The notes below the pieces were generated by a model. It saw only the letters and a program-made list of their open reading frames with translations, was not told the DNA's origin and made no database searches. From Brevibacterium sp. p3-SID960 (GTDB lineage: Bacteria > Actinomycetota > Actinomycetes > Actinomycetales > Brevibacteriaceae): a DNA stretch of 61,730 nt. Both the position numbers and the translations under genes were made by a program. Shown here one piece after another: positions 18,178 to 31,175 of the stretch (the first letter of the stretch is position 1; the number at the start of each line of letters is the position of its first letter). The stretch covers positions 1 through 61,730 of the forward strand of contig NZ_JALXKS010000013.1 in the NCBI RefSeq assembly GCF_025144725.1. Direction: 5' to 3'.

Positions 18178-19854
18178 TCACCGTCCGAGCTGCTCGGCGT
18201 TGAGGATCGTGTAACTGTATCCCTGCTCGGTGAGGAACCGGCGCCGGTGTGCGCCGAAGTGCTCGTCGACGGTCGAGGCCGCCACGACCGTATAGAAGGT
18301 CGCAGCTTCAGCATGCGGCTTGGGCCTGAGGATCCTCCCGAGGCGCTGGGCCTCTTCCTGCCGGGAGCCGAAGGAGCCGGAGACCTGGATGGCGACCGAG
18401 GCCTCGGGCAGGTCGACCGAGAAGTTCGCGACCTTCGAGACGACGAGCACCGAGATGTCCCCGGCGCGGAACTGCGAGAACAGCTCCGTGCGCTCCTTCA
18501 CCGGTGTCCTGCCTGTCAGCACAGGTGCGCCGAGGGCCTCGCCGAGCTCTTCGAGCTGGTCGAGGTACTGGCCGATGACGAGCACCTGCTGGCCGGCGTG
18601 CTGGGCGGCGATCTTTCTGACCACCGGAATCTTCGCATCTGAAGCCGCCGCCAGCCGGTAGCGGTCCTCCCCATCGGCGTGTGCGTAGGCGCGCCGGGTG
18701 CCGGTATCGAGGCGCACGCGCACCTCGTAGCAGTGGGCCTCGGCGATGTAACCGGCGGCTTCGATCTCCTTCCACGGCGCCTCGAACTGCTTGGGCCCGA
18801 TGAGGGAGAAGACCTCCTCCTCCCGTCCGTCCTCGCGCACGAGCGTGGCGGTGAGTCCGAGCCTGCGGCGGGCCTGCAGCCCTGCGGTGAGCCGGAACAC
18901 CGGGGCCGGCAGCAGATGCACTTCGTCGTAGATCACCAGGCCCCAATCGCGAGCATCGAGCAGCTCCAGGTGGAGGTAGGAGCCCTTCCTGCGGGTGGTG
19001 AGGACTTGGTAGGTCGCGATGGTGATCGGCCGGATCTCCTTGACCGAACCGGAGTATTCGCCGATCTCGTCGGCGGTCAGGGTGGTGCGCCTGAGCAGCT
19101 CGGCTTTCCACTGCTTGGCTGCCACCGAATTCGTCACGAGGATGAGTGTCGTCGTGCCGACGGCGGCCATCGTGGCCGCCCCGACGACCGTCTTGCCCGC
19201 CCCGCACGGCAGCACCACGACCCCGGACTCCCCGTGGGTGAACGCATCGACGGCCCGCTGCTGGTAATCGCGCAGATGCCACCGTTGGCCCTCGCCCGAG
19301 GCGCCGGCGCCGGTGTCCCCGGTGGTGGCCGACAGCCCGATCTCATGCTTCTCACCATCGACGTAGCCGGCGTGGTCGGAGACCGGGTGGTCAAGCCGCA
19401 GCAGCCGGTGCTTGAGCTCGCCGCGCTCCGAGGGGTGCACGCGCACCGTGTGCTCATCGATCCGGGTGCCCACCAGTGAGACGATCTCGGGATGTGCGAT
19501 GAGCTCGCTCAGCAGATCCGCGTCCCGGCTGTGCAGGACGAGCCCGTGGATGGGGGACTGCTCGAGAGTGAGGACCCCGAAGCGCTCCATTGTTTCGACG
19601 ATGTCGAGCAGCAGCTCGTGCGGGACCGGGTGCTTGGCGTATTGGAGCAGTGCGTCGATGACGGATTCGGGATCGTGGCCGCTGGCCCGAGCGTTCCACA
19701 GCCCGAGCGGGGTGATCGTGTACGTATGGATGAGCTCGGGCGTCTTGGCCAGCTGCGCGAACGGGGCGATTGCGATCGCCGCCTCGGCAGCCTCCGGGTG
19801 GGTCGATTCGAGCAGCACGGTGCGATCGACCTGGACGATGAGGGGGCCGTTCAC
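18178..19854 (-). CDS. Bacterial XPB-type DNA repair helicase
   Basis: This 558-residue SF2 3'-5' DNA helicase is homologous to the XPB/Ssl2 subunit of TFIIH. An N-terminal DRD-like region (about 1-185) is followed by helicase domain 1 with Walker A PCGAGKT (K221), DEVH (310-313) and LTAT. Domain 2 contains SGSFGSRQEEAQRLGRILR. Bacterial XPB unwinds DNA in vitro and may act in excision repair with nucleases. It overlaps the end of the preceding helicase-associated gene by 4 bp, so the pair is translated together. Confidence 0.96.
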   Translation of the reverse strand: MNGPLIVQVDRTVLLESTHPEAAEAAIAIAPFAQLAKTPELIHTYTITPLGLWNARASGHDPESVIDALLQYAKHPVPHELLLDIVETMERFGVLTLEQSPIHGLVLHSRDADLLSELIAHPEIVSLVGTRIDEHTVRVHPSERGELKHRLLRLDHPVSDHAGYVDGEKHEIGLSATTGDTGAGASGEGQRWHLRDYQQRAVDAFTHGESGVVVLPCGAGKTVVGAATMAAVGTTTLILVTNSVAAKQWKAELLRRTTLTADEIGEYSGSVKEIRPITIATYQVLTTRRKGSYLHLELLDARDWGLVIYDEVHLLPAPVFRLTAGLQARRRLGLTATLVREDGREEEVFSLIGPKQFEAPWKEIEAAGYIAEAHCYEVRVRLDTGTRRAYAHADGEDRYRLAAASDAKIPVVRKIAAQHAGQQVLVIGQYLDQLEELGEALGAPVLTGRTPVKERTELFSQFRAGDISVLVVSKVANFSVDLPEASVAIQVSGSFGSRQEEAQRLGRILRPKPHAEAATFYTVVAASTVDEHFGAHRRRFLTEQGYSYTILNAEQLGR

Positions 19855-22139
19855 AGGCTGTCCTTGTTGTCCGTGTCCTCGCTGCCCCTGTCCTCGCTGC
19901 CCGTGCCCGAGGTGGGGGTTCCTGAGGCGGGGGTGTCCGAGGCGAAGGTGGGTGTGGTGCCGCCGTCACCTGTGCCGGCGGGAGCGGCGGAGATGATGCG
20001 GGCGAGCCCGAAGGTCAGTTCGGTGTCGCGGGCCGGGCCGGTGCGGGCGCGCACCCGCCCGCCTGCCACCTGAACCGGGGCGATGCGCACCCGGCGCTGG
20101 GAGCCCTCGCGGCCGACGACGGTGAGGTCGACCTCGGTGCCGGTGGCGGCGGCTTCGCGCAGCACATCGGCGATCGTCGACGGTGAGTCGGTTTCCGGTT
20201 CCGCGCCGCCGGTGCGAAGCGATGCGATATAGGAGGCCAGCTGCGAATCGGGCACCCGGGTCGTGCGCCGGGCGGTGGCGGGCCGACGGGTGAGGCTGGC
20301 CGCGCGTGGGGCAGTGGGGTTCTCCGGTGCCGCTGCCATCGTCTGGTATTCGGCTGCTTCGAGCAGCATCGCCAACCGTTCGCGGGAGACGTTCGACACC
20401 GCCACCGTTGCGCTCATGCGGGTGAGCCCGGCCGGGACGAGAGCGGAGTCGGCGAGCATCGCGGCCAGTTCGGCTTCGTCGTCGACGACGATGACGCTGC
20501 GCGCGGCGGCGATCTGGATCCGGCCGAGCCGGCCGGCGGTTTCGGTGATGAGGAACTCCAGCGGCTGGGGCAGCGTGTCCTGCCCGGTGACCTCGCGCAG
20601 CCGGGCGGTGATGTCGTCAGCGCGCATCCCAGACTTCAGCGCATCGGCGATCGTCGTCTCGGTGAACCGGTACACGGTGCCCTGCCCGCGAGTGTCGACC
20701 TCAGCGAGCGCGGTAAGCGCGGCATGGACCTGCGGGGCCAGCGGCCCGGTGGCGATCGCCGTGAGATCGGACTGGACGACCACCTGCGTCTGCAGCTGAG
20801 GCAGGATCCCATCGACACGGGCGGGAATCGATTCGGGCACCGACACCGCAGTGATGTCGAAACCGGTGACCGCACGGGCGGCATCCATCGCCTCGGCCAG
20901 GTGAGCGGCGAGCATCCGGCCCAGCGCCGTGAGCGCGTGGGCGCGGCCGTCGGCCAGCGGGGTGCACAGCAGTCCGAGCAGCGCGGCCTCCTCGATGAGC
21001 CGAGTGAGTGTCGTCGTGCCGGCGGCGGCCAGCAGCGGGTGGCGCCACTGGGTGTGGGCGATGAGCAGCGCATCGGGCACCGCCAGGTGGGCGCCGGCAT
21101 CAACGGTGACACCGCCGGCAGCAGTGTCACTGCCAGCAGCGGGCGCGCCTGCGGGATTGCCAGGCGGATCGGCAGTGGCCTCGTCTGCGGCGGCTGTCAG
21201 TTCCGCGAGGGTCAGCAGCATTGCCCAGCGGGCATGCGGCAGCGGCGGCTGCGATTGCGGGAACCCTGCATAGGCAGCCTTCCGGTGCAGACCTGCCGAA
21301 GCGGCCAGCGACTGCAGCCGGTCCCCGCGCTCGGTGCGGCCGGCCAGCACATGGGTCGTATCGACAGTGCCGGTCAGCCAGGTCTTAAGCAGCATCGCAT
21401 AGACCTCGCTGCGCTCGGCGGCGAGCACCGTGTCGAAGGCCGCGGTCGGCAGCCAGCGGGGGTCGAGCTCGGTGCCGCCGATGCCCAGCAGCCCGGCGGC
21501 TGCGGCCAGCTCGGTGAGCATCACCGCATCGGCGAAGCTCACCCCAAGCGCCCGGGCGATGACCTGCATATCGCGTTTGCCCGCCCCGCCGCTGGTGAGC
21601 TGGGAGACCTCATGGGAGGTGAACGCATCGACAGCCGAGAGCACTCCGGACACCGTCGCCGAGGCGGCAGCCGCCTCGGCATTGGCAGCGATCGCCGCAG
21701 CGACCGGGAGGGTGTGCGAGGCCGGATCGGCAGGGGCGGTCGCTGCGACCCAGTCCGGGGGACTGCGCAGCTCAGCTGCCGAGGTCGGCAGCAGGCTCAT
21801 CGTCTCCGCGTGGGTGCGATAGACATCGTCGCCTACAGGCCACAGCAGCCCGCGGGTCTGCAGCGTCTGAACCACCTCGGGCGCGGCCGCCAGCGCGGCC
21901 ACCGGCACGGCAGGATCCACGCGGGTGGCGCATGCCGCGCGGTGCACGGCCTGCAGGGCCACTGTGTCAAGGGATTCGAGGCCGGTGGCCACCGCGCTGC
22001 GTGACCCGGCGGCTGCTGCGACATCGCGCAGCCGGGGCAGGTCGGTTCGCATGAGATCGCGGCGGGCGCGGCAGAAGGCGGCGAAGTCCGCATCGGAGAG
22101 CTCGCCCAGCCAGGCGGCGAAGGAGGTCAGCGTAGCCAT
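19851..22139 (-). CDS. Helicase-associated (Helicase_C_3-type) protein, XPB partner
   Basis: This 762-residue protein lacks ATPase motifs and is rich in Ala, Leu and Thr. The recognisable helicase-associated domain lies towards the middle and C-terminal part (about 430-600, GILPQLQTQVVVQSDLTAIATGPL). This family is regularly encoded just upstream of xpb in actinobacteria, as here with a 4-bp overlap, and is assumed to work with it in DNA repair. The last ~60 residues are low-complexity Gly/Thr/Ser/Glu. The ATG has TAGACT seven nt upstream and no Shine-Dalgarno sequence, so the operon mRNA is probably leaderless. Confidence 0.88.
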   Translation of the reverse strand: MATLTSFAAWLGELSDADFAAFCRARRDLMRTDLPRLRDVAAAAGSRSAVATGLESLDTVALQAVHRAACATRVDPAVPVAALAAAPEVVQTLQTRGLLWPVGDDVYRTHAETMSLLPTSAAELRSPPDWVAATAPADPASHTLPVAAAIAANAEAAAASATVSGVLSAVDAFTSHEVSQLTSGGAGKRDMQVIARALGVSFADAVMLTELAAAAGLLGIGGTELDPRWLPTAAFDTVLAAERSEVYAMLLKTWLTGTVDTTHVLAGRTERGDRLQSLAASAGLHRKAAYAGFPQSQPPLPHARWAMLLTLAELTAAADEATADPPGNPAGAPAAGSDTAAGGVTVDAGAHLAVPDALLIAHTQWRHPLLAAAGTTTLTRLIEEAALLGLLCTPLADGRAHALTALGRMLAAHLAEAMDAARAVTGFDITAVSVPESIPARVDGILPQLQTQVVVQSDLTAIATGPLAPQVHAALTALAEVDTRGQGTVYRFTETTIADALKSGMRADDITARLREVTGQDTLPQPLEFLITETAGRLGRIQIAAARSVIVVDDEAELAAMLADSALVPAGLTRMSATVAVSNVSRERLAMLLEAAEYQTMAAAPENPTAPRAASLTRRPATARRTTRVPDSQLASYIASLRTGGAEPETDSPSTIADVLREAAATGTEVDLTVVGREGSQRRVRIAPVQVAGGRVRARTGPARDTELTFGLARIISAAPAGTGDGGTTPTFASDTPASGTPTSGTGSEDRGSEDTDNKDSL

Positions 22140-22146
22140 CGAACCC

Positions 22147-22152
22147 AGTCTA
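22147..22152 (-). promoter_or_regulatory. Leaderless -10 (TAGACT) for the helicase-associated/xpb operon
   Basis: On the minus strand TAGACT is followed by GGGTTCG and the ATG (7-nt gap), with no Shine-Dalgarno sequence. Confidence 0.55.
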
Positions 22153-22242
22153 GTACCGCCGGCCGCACCCGGCTCGGGCCTCGGCTACAATGGTCTGGCC
22201 AGCCGCAACAGGCCCGCCACGCAGCAGAAGGAGGTGGCCACG

Positions 22243-22509
22243 GTGAGCGCACACGCACAGAGCGCACAGACACAGACGGCACCGCCGCACAGGCGCGCCA
22301 CCTCGCGAGCCGACACCGTGCTGACAGCAGCTGCGGTGGTCTTCTCGTTCATCGGGGTGCTTGCGATCGCGGTCGTGCTCGTCCAGGCCGCCATGCAGGC
22401 CAGACCCTCGGCGCTGATGACCTATACGGGAATGATCTGCTTGCCGATCGGGTTTGCAGGAATGTTGGCCGTGCTCATCCGCGCGACACTGCGCCGCCGC
22501 AGCAGCTGA
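22243..22509 (+). CDS. Small two-helix membrane protein
   Basis: This 88-residue protein has a polar N-terminus (1-25), two transmembrane helices (about 27-50 and 58-80) and a basic end (LRRRSS). GTG 22243 is chosen because AGGAGGTGG lies upstream. Similar small membrane proteins precede cold-shock/DUF3027 genes in other actinobacteria, but no function is known to me. Confidence 0.75.
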   Translation: MSAHAQSAQTQTAPPHRRATSRADTVLTAAAVVFSFIGVLAIAVVLVQAAMQARPSALMTYTGMICLPIGFAGMLAVLIRATLRRRSS

Positions 22510-22696
22510 GGCTGGCGCGCCGCGGCGCAGCTGCCCAGCCGCCCGACCCGCCCGCGCGACAGCCGCCCGGCACCCGCGGCTGACACCGCACACCGCGCCA
22601 CCGGCCCAGCGGCCGCACCACGAACATTGAACTCAGAGCAATCCGCTTCTGCTGCGGCACGATCGCCGCGCGAAGCATCGTATGTGAAAGGACGCT

Positions 22697-23065
22697 ATGC
22701 CCACCGGACGCGTGAAATGGTTCGACGAAGGCAAGGGATTCGGCTTCGTCACCGCCGATGACGGCGAACAGATCTTCCTCCACGGCTCCGCCCTGCCTGC
22801 CGAGGCACAGGTGCGCACCGGCACCCGGCTGGACTTCGACATCGTCGACGGCCGAAAGGGCAAGCAGGTGCTCAAAGCCCGCGTGCTCGACGCGCCGCGC
22901 AGAGTCCGCCGCGATCCGGAGAAGATGGTCGCCATGGTCGAAGACGTCATCCGCCTGCTCGATGACACCGCCGCCGGTCTGCGCCGCGGTCGGTACCCCG
23001 ATTCGGCACATTCGCATAAGGTGGCAGAAGTGCTCCGCGCGATCGCCGATGACCTGGAGGGTTGA
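22697..23065 (+). CDS. Cold-shock-domain protein with C-terminal helical extension
   Basis: This 122-residue protein has a cold-shock domain (about 1-66, GRVKWFDEGKGFGFVTADDG with RNP1, then IFLHGSAL). An extra ~55-residue basic helical tail follows (RRVRRDPEKMVAMVEDVIRLLDD) that typical Csp proteins lack. The extended form, found beside DUF3027 in actinobacteria, presumably binds nucleic acid. AAAGGA precedes the ATG. Its stop overlaps the next start by one base (TGATG), indicating translational coupling. Confidence 0.93.
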   Translation: MPTGRVKWFDEGKGFGFVTADDGEQIFLHGSALPAEAQVRTGTRLDFDIVDGRKGKQVLKARVLDAPRRVRRDPEKMVAMVEDVIRLLDDTAAGLRRGRYPDSAHSHKVAEVLRAIADDLEG

Positions 23066-24204
23066 TGTCGCACCTGTTCGATGCCTGGCTAGAGGACATG
23101 CGGGCCAGCCGCAGCCGCACAGGCGCCGCCCTGGCTGACTCCGGCGAGCCGGAAGCAGCCGGAGAGCCCGAGGCGGGGGCAGTCGAAGCCGCCCCAGCTG
23201 CCGATCCGCAGTCGCCTGAGACCGCCGCCGAGGTGCCGCGCGCCTCCCGCAGGCCGGCGAAGGTCGCCGACGACGCCCTCCTGCTCGCTGCGGTCGACAC
23301 CGCCCGCGAAGCGATCGCTGAGGCTGCTGAGGCTGAGCACATCGGCGCTCACCTGTCAGCTGTCATGGAAGGCCAGCGCCTGGCCACCCACGCATTCGCC
23401 TGCACGATGCCCGGCTACCGCGGCTGGCACTGGATCGCGGTGCTCGCCCGCGCCCCGCGCTCGAAGAAGGTCACCGTCTGTGAGACTGCGCTGCTGCCCG
23501 GCGAGGACGCGCTCGTGGCTCCGCGCTGGGTGCCGTGGACCGAGCGTCTGCAGCCCGGTGACATGAGTGCCCGCGATGTGCTGCCGAAGGTGCTCGACGA
23601 CCCGAACCTCGAGCAGGGCTTCGAGCAGGTCGGCGGTGAGGGCACCGGGCTGGGCCCTGAGGATGAGATCGACCAGATTCCGAATTTCGAATGGGGTCTG
23701 GGACGGCGCCGTGTGCTCTCCCGTGAGGGCATCGCCAATGCCGCGACCCGTTGGGAGAACTCCGACGCTGGGCCAGAGGGCGACTACGCCCGCCGGGCGT
23801 CTGCGCACTGCTCGACATGCGGCTACCTCATGCCGATGGCCGGGTCCCTGCGCACCAAGTTCGGTGTGTGCGCCAACGAGTGGTCGCCCTTCGACGGCCG
23901 CGTCGTCGCCCTCGACAACGGGTGCGGTGCGCACTCGGAGACCGACGAGCGGCGCAGGCCCGAGCCGATCCCCGACCCGGTCATCGACGACCTGGACGAG
24001 GACTTCGACATGGTCGCCACCACCAGCACCGAGCAGTCCGGCAGCAGCGAGACCAGCGGTGAGGACAAGGATCAGCCGGCCGCCGCCTCAGGAGCAGATC
24101 AGCCGGCCACTGCCTCGGGAGCAGATGCGGCGCACACCGCCTCGGGAGCGGACGCGGCCACCGCCGCCGAACCCGAACGCGAGGAGGCACACGCCAGCCG
24201 ATGA
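23065..24204 (+). CDS. DUF3027 domain-containing protein
   Basis: This 379-residue protein has an Ala/Glu-rich N-terminus (about 1-65) and the DUF3027 core (about 70-310). The core has Trp-rich GYRGWHWIAVLARAPRSKKVTVCE and a Cys pair in HCSTCGYLMPM. The tail is a repetitive, disordered acidic stretch (about 320-379, recurrent ASGAD). The CSTC...CANEW arrangement may bind a metal. Function is unknown. The family is almost always linked to the preceding cold-shock protein and the following MFS gene, and here it overlaps both. Confidence 0.9.
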   Translation: MSHLFDAWLEDMRASRSRTGAALADSGEPEAAGEPEAGAVEAAPAADPQSPETAAEVPRASRRPAKVADDALLLAAVDTAREAIAEAAEAEHIGAHLSAVMEGQRLATHAFACTMPGYRGWHWIAVLARAPRSKKVTVCETALLPGEDALVAPRWVPWTERLQPGDMSARDVLPKVLDDPNLEQGFEQVGGEGTGLGPEDEIDQIPNFEWGLGRRRVLSREGIANAATRWENSDAGPEGDYARRASAHCSTCGYLMPMAGSLRTKFGVCANEWSPFDGRVVALDNGCGAHSETDERRRPEPIPDPVIDDLDEDFDMVATTSTEQSGSSETSGEDKDQPAAASGADQPATASGADAAHTASGADAATAAEPEREEAHASR

Positions 24205-25466
24205 GCTCGATGTTCCGGTCGCTGAGCGAGCCCAACTACCGCCGGTGGTTCTCGGGTGCGCTGGTGTCGAACACCGGAACGTGGATGCAGCGCACGGCGC
24301 AGGACTGGATCGTCCTCACGCAGCTGACCGACAACGACGCAACCGCCCTCGGCGTCTGCATGGCCCTGCAGCTGGGCCCGCAGCTCATCATGTTCCCCGT
24401 CGCCGGGGCGATCGCCGACAAGTTCCCCAAGCGCCGGCTGCTCATCCTCACCCAGGCGCTGCTCGGTGCCTGCGGGCTGCTGCTCTTCGCGCTGGCGATC
24501 ACCCACCTGCTCGTGCTCTGGCACGTCTACGTCCTCGCCTTCGCCCTCGGCATGGTCGCCACGATCGACAACCCCGCCCGGCAGGCCTTCGTCTCCGAAC
24601 TCGTCGGCGAGAAGCTGCTGCCCAACGCCGTCTCGCTCAACTCCGCGTCCTTCAACGGCGCGCGGATGTTCGGCCCGGCGATCGCCGGCGGACTGACCGC
24701 ACTCATCGGTGCCGAACCGGTGTTCCTCATCTCCGGGCTCGGCTTCGCCGCCACGATCGGAGTGCTGCTGACCCTCGACCGGGCCCGTCTGCACTCGACG
24801 AGTACGCGGAAGATGGGCAGGCGCGGGGTGCTCGGTGGATTCACCTACATCCGGACCCGGGCCGACATCATCGTCGTGCTCACAATCCTCGGGATCGTCT
24901 CGACCTTCGGATTCAACTTCAGCGTCTACACCGCCACGATGGCGAAGATCGAGTTCCACCAGGACGCCGGCGGGTTCGGGCTGCTGTCCTCGGTCATGGC
25001 GATCGGCTCGGTCGCCGGAGCGCTGACGGCAGCCAAGCGGGAGAAGCCGCGGCTGCGGATGGTCTTCGGCGCTGCCGGCGGATTCGGGCTCGCCTGCCTT
25101 CTGGCGGCGATCGCCCCGAGCTATTGGGCGTTCGCCATCGTGCTCACCGGCGTCGGATTCTCCGCGATCACGATGATGACGTCTGCGAACGCCTACGTGC
25201 AGACGACCACTCCGGCCGGCTACCGCGGCCGGGTCATGGCGATCTACGCCGCTGTCGTCATGGGCGGCACCCCGATCGGCGCACCGGTCGCCGGCATCAT
25301 CGCCGACCTTCTCGGCCCCCGGGCCTCGCTCGTCGTCGGCGGGCTCTCCGGAGTCATCGGCCTGTCCGTGGGGCTGGGCTGGATGATCTTCGCCAAGCAC
25401 CTGCGCGTCCACCGCCCCCGCCGGCGCCGGCGCCTCATTCACCTCAGCTACGACGGCAAACCCTGA
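24201..25466 (+). CDS. MFS transporter (EntS/TMS5-like)
   Basis: This 421-residue transporter has about 12 transmembrane helices. It opens with FRSLSEPNYRRWFSGALVSNTGTWMQRTAQDW, the N-terminal signature of the MFS_3 exporters, and has GAIADKFPKRR between helices 2 and 3. Relatives export siderophores, drugs or metabolites, but the substrate is not evident here. The start ATG overlaps the DUF3027 stop by 4 bp (ATGA). The genes csp, DUF3027 and MFS therefore form a coupled operon. Confidence 0.9.
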   Translation: MSSMFRSLSEPNYRRWFSGALVSNTGTWMQRTAQDWIVLTQLTDNDATALGVCMALQLGPQLIMFPVAGAIADKFPKRRLLILTQALLGACGLLLFALAITHLLVLWHVYVLAFALGMVATIDNPARQAFVSELVGEKLLPNAVSLNSASFNGARMFGPAIAGGLTALIGAEPVFLISGLGFAATIGVLLTLDRARLHSTSTRKMGRRGVLGGFTYIRTRADIIVVLTILGIVSTFGFNFSVYTATMAKIEFHQDAGGFGLLSSVMAIGSVAGALTAAKREKPRLRMVFGAAGGFGLACLLAAIAPSYWAFAIVLTGVGFSAITMMTSANAYVQTTTPAGYRGRVMAIYAAVVMGGTPIGAPVAGIIADLLGPRASLVVGGLSGVIGLSVGLGWMIFAKHLRVHRPRRRRRLIHLSYDGKP

Positions 25467-25599
25467 GATCCACCGCACCCGAGGTCTGCGGCCGTGAGCT
25501 GCCAGCCGGTACGGCGCGCCTGTCCGGGCCGGTGCCGGGTGGTGCTCGTACACTGAGTGCGCACCCTGTTCCTTTCCCACAACGTGAGGACACTTGGCA

Positions 25600-26100
25600 G
25601 TGAACGCAGAAATCATCACCACCGCGATCGTCGGACTGGCGATGCTCATCGGCTGCATCGGCATCATCGTGCCCGTGCTGCCCGGCTCCGTTCTCATCGC
25701 CGTCGCCGCGATCGTGTGGTCCGTCGTCATCGGCACGACCACCGGCTGGGTGACGCTGGCGGTCATCCTGCTGCTCGTGGGCATCGGCATGGCCGCCTCC
25801 TGGGTGCTGACCGGCCGGCGGCTCAAGGCCCGCCAGATTCCGAACTCCTCGCTGCTGATCGCCGCGGTCTGCGCGTTCATCGGCTTCTTCGTCATCCCGG
25901 TCGTCGGCTTGTTCGTCGGCTTCATCGCCGGTCTCTACCTCGCCGAATTCCGGCGGCTGAAGGACCCGAAGGACTCCTGGAAGTCGAGCTGGACGGCGAT
26001 CAAGGCGCTGGGCATCGGCATCATCGTCGAGTTCTGCTGTGCGGCAGCCGCACTGACGACCTTCGTCGTCGTCAATGTCATTTCCTTCGTCAGCGCCTGA
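25600..26100 (+). CDS. DUF456 membrane protein
   Basis: This 166-residue integral membrane protein has about four helices. It carries the DUF456 pattern CIGIIVPVLPGSVLIAVAA and a glycine-rich GFFVIPVVGLFVGFIAGLYL segment. Function is unknown. GTG 25600 sits 9 nt after GAGGA and is preferred to the TTG at 25594, which is only 3 nt from it. Confidence 0.87.
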   Translation: MNAEIITTAIVGLAMLIGCIGIIVPVLPGSVLIAVAAIVWSVVIGTTTGWVTLAVILLLVGIGMAASWVLTGRRLKARQIPNSSLLIAAVCAFIGFFVIPVVGLFVGFIAGLYLAEFRRLKDPKDSWKSSWTAIKALGIGIIVEFCCAAAALTTFVVVNVISFVSA

Positions 26101-26115
26101 GTGCGAGCACCGAAA

Positions 26116-26145
26116 CGGCCGGCCGCCCCGCAGGGTGACCGGCCG
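26116..26145. terminator. Convergent hairpin between DUF456 gene and serC
   Basis: CGGCCGG (26116-26122) pairs with CCGGCCG (26139-26145). It lies between two converging genes. Confidence 0.45.
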
Positions 26146-26162
26146 CTGTGCGATCTGAACGC

Positions 26163-26218
26163 TCAGGTGTGAAGGTCCAGGGCTGAAGGATCAGGTGTGA
26201 AAGTCCAGGGCTGAAGGC
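26163..26218. repeat. 28-bp direct tandem repeat downstream of serC
   Basis: Two adjacent 28-bp units (26163-26190 and 26191-26218), beginning TCAGGTGTGAA, differ at two positions. They fill the gap just beyond the serC stop. Confidence 0.8.
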
Positions 26219-26226
26219 TCAGACGC

Positions 26227-30807
<4,581 letters not shown>

Positions 30808-30809
30808 TC

Positions 30810-30850
30810 ACGGAAGCGCCGCGATTGCGGCGCTTCCGTAACATTTTCTT
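30810..30850 (+). terminator. Terminator after dtxR
   Basis: A perfect 13-bp stem (ACGGAAGCGCCGC with its complement) encloses a GATT loop and is followed by AACATTTTCTT. Confidence 0.9.
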
Positions 30851-30926
30851 GAAGAATTTTTATAACCTCTGACCTGGGCAGATACCTGCAAGGTCCCGGC
30901 GCTGTTCACATCCTTGTGACAATAAT

Positions 30927-30956
30927 GTGACATTCGGCCGCGATGTCGGTTACTGT
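30927..30956 (+). promoter_or_regulatory. Candidate promoter of the NlpC/P60 gene
   Basis: -35 GTGACA (30927-30932), an 18-bp spacer and -10 TACTGT (30951-30956). The implied leader is about 210 nt long and contains the riboswitch. Confidence 0.5.
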
Positions 30957-31034
30957 AGCTATCGCGGGTTGAGACAACCCGCTTCTGCAATGAGAATCCG
31001 AGTGCCGCACTCAGCGCAGAAGACAAACCCAAAA

Positions 31035-31158
31035 GGACCGTTGCGGCAGCGGGGGAACCACCTTCGCTTCACCGGCCGGCAGGCCGCGAAGCTCGGGGCT
31101 AAGTTCCAAGCCGGAACCGGGCAACTCCAGCTCGAGCCCGACAGCTCACCCCGTAGGT
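31035..31158 (+). ncRNA. Probable ydaO/yuaA (cyclic di-AMP) riboswitch
   Basis: The leader of the NlpC/P60 gene carries the conserved blocks I know from actinobacterial ydaO riboswitches. These are GCAGCGGGGGAACCA (about 31045-31060), CGGGGCTAAG (about 31094-31103), and a 3' block CCCGACAGCTCACCCCGTAG (31137-31156) directly before the GGAGGA ribosome-binding site. Stems such as TTCGC/GCGAA lie between. In other actinobacteria this RNA controls wall-hydrolase genes (rpf, NlpC/P60) in response to c-di-AMP. Exact boundaries are approximate. Confidence 0.75.
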
Positions 31159-31175
31159 AATGGAGGAGAACTTTC

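Noticed and set aside
24099..25925. 608-codon minus-strand frame opposite MFS and DUF456 genes
   Set aside because: Low-complexity shadow frame; the plus-strand genes have coherent helices and operon overlaps.
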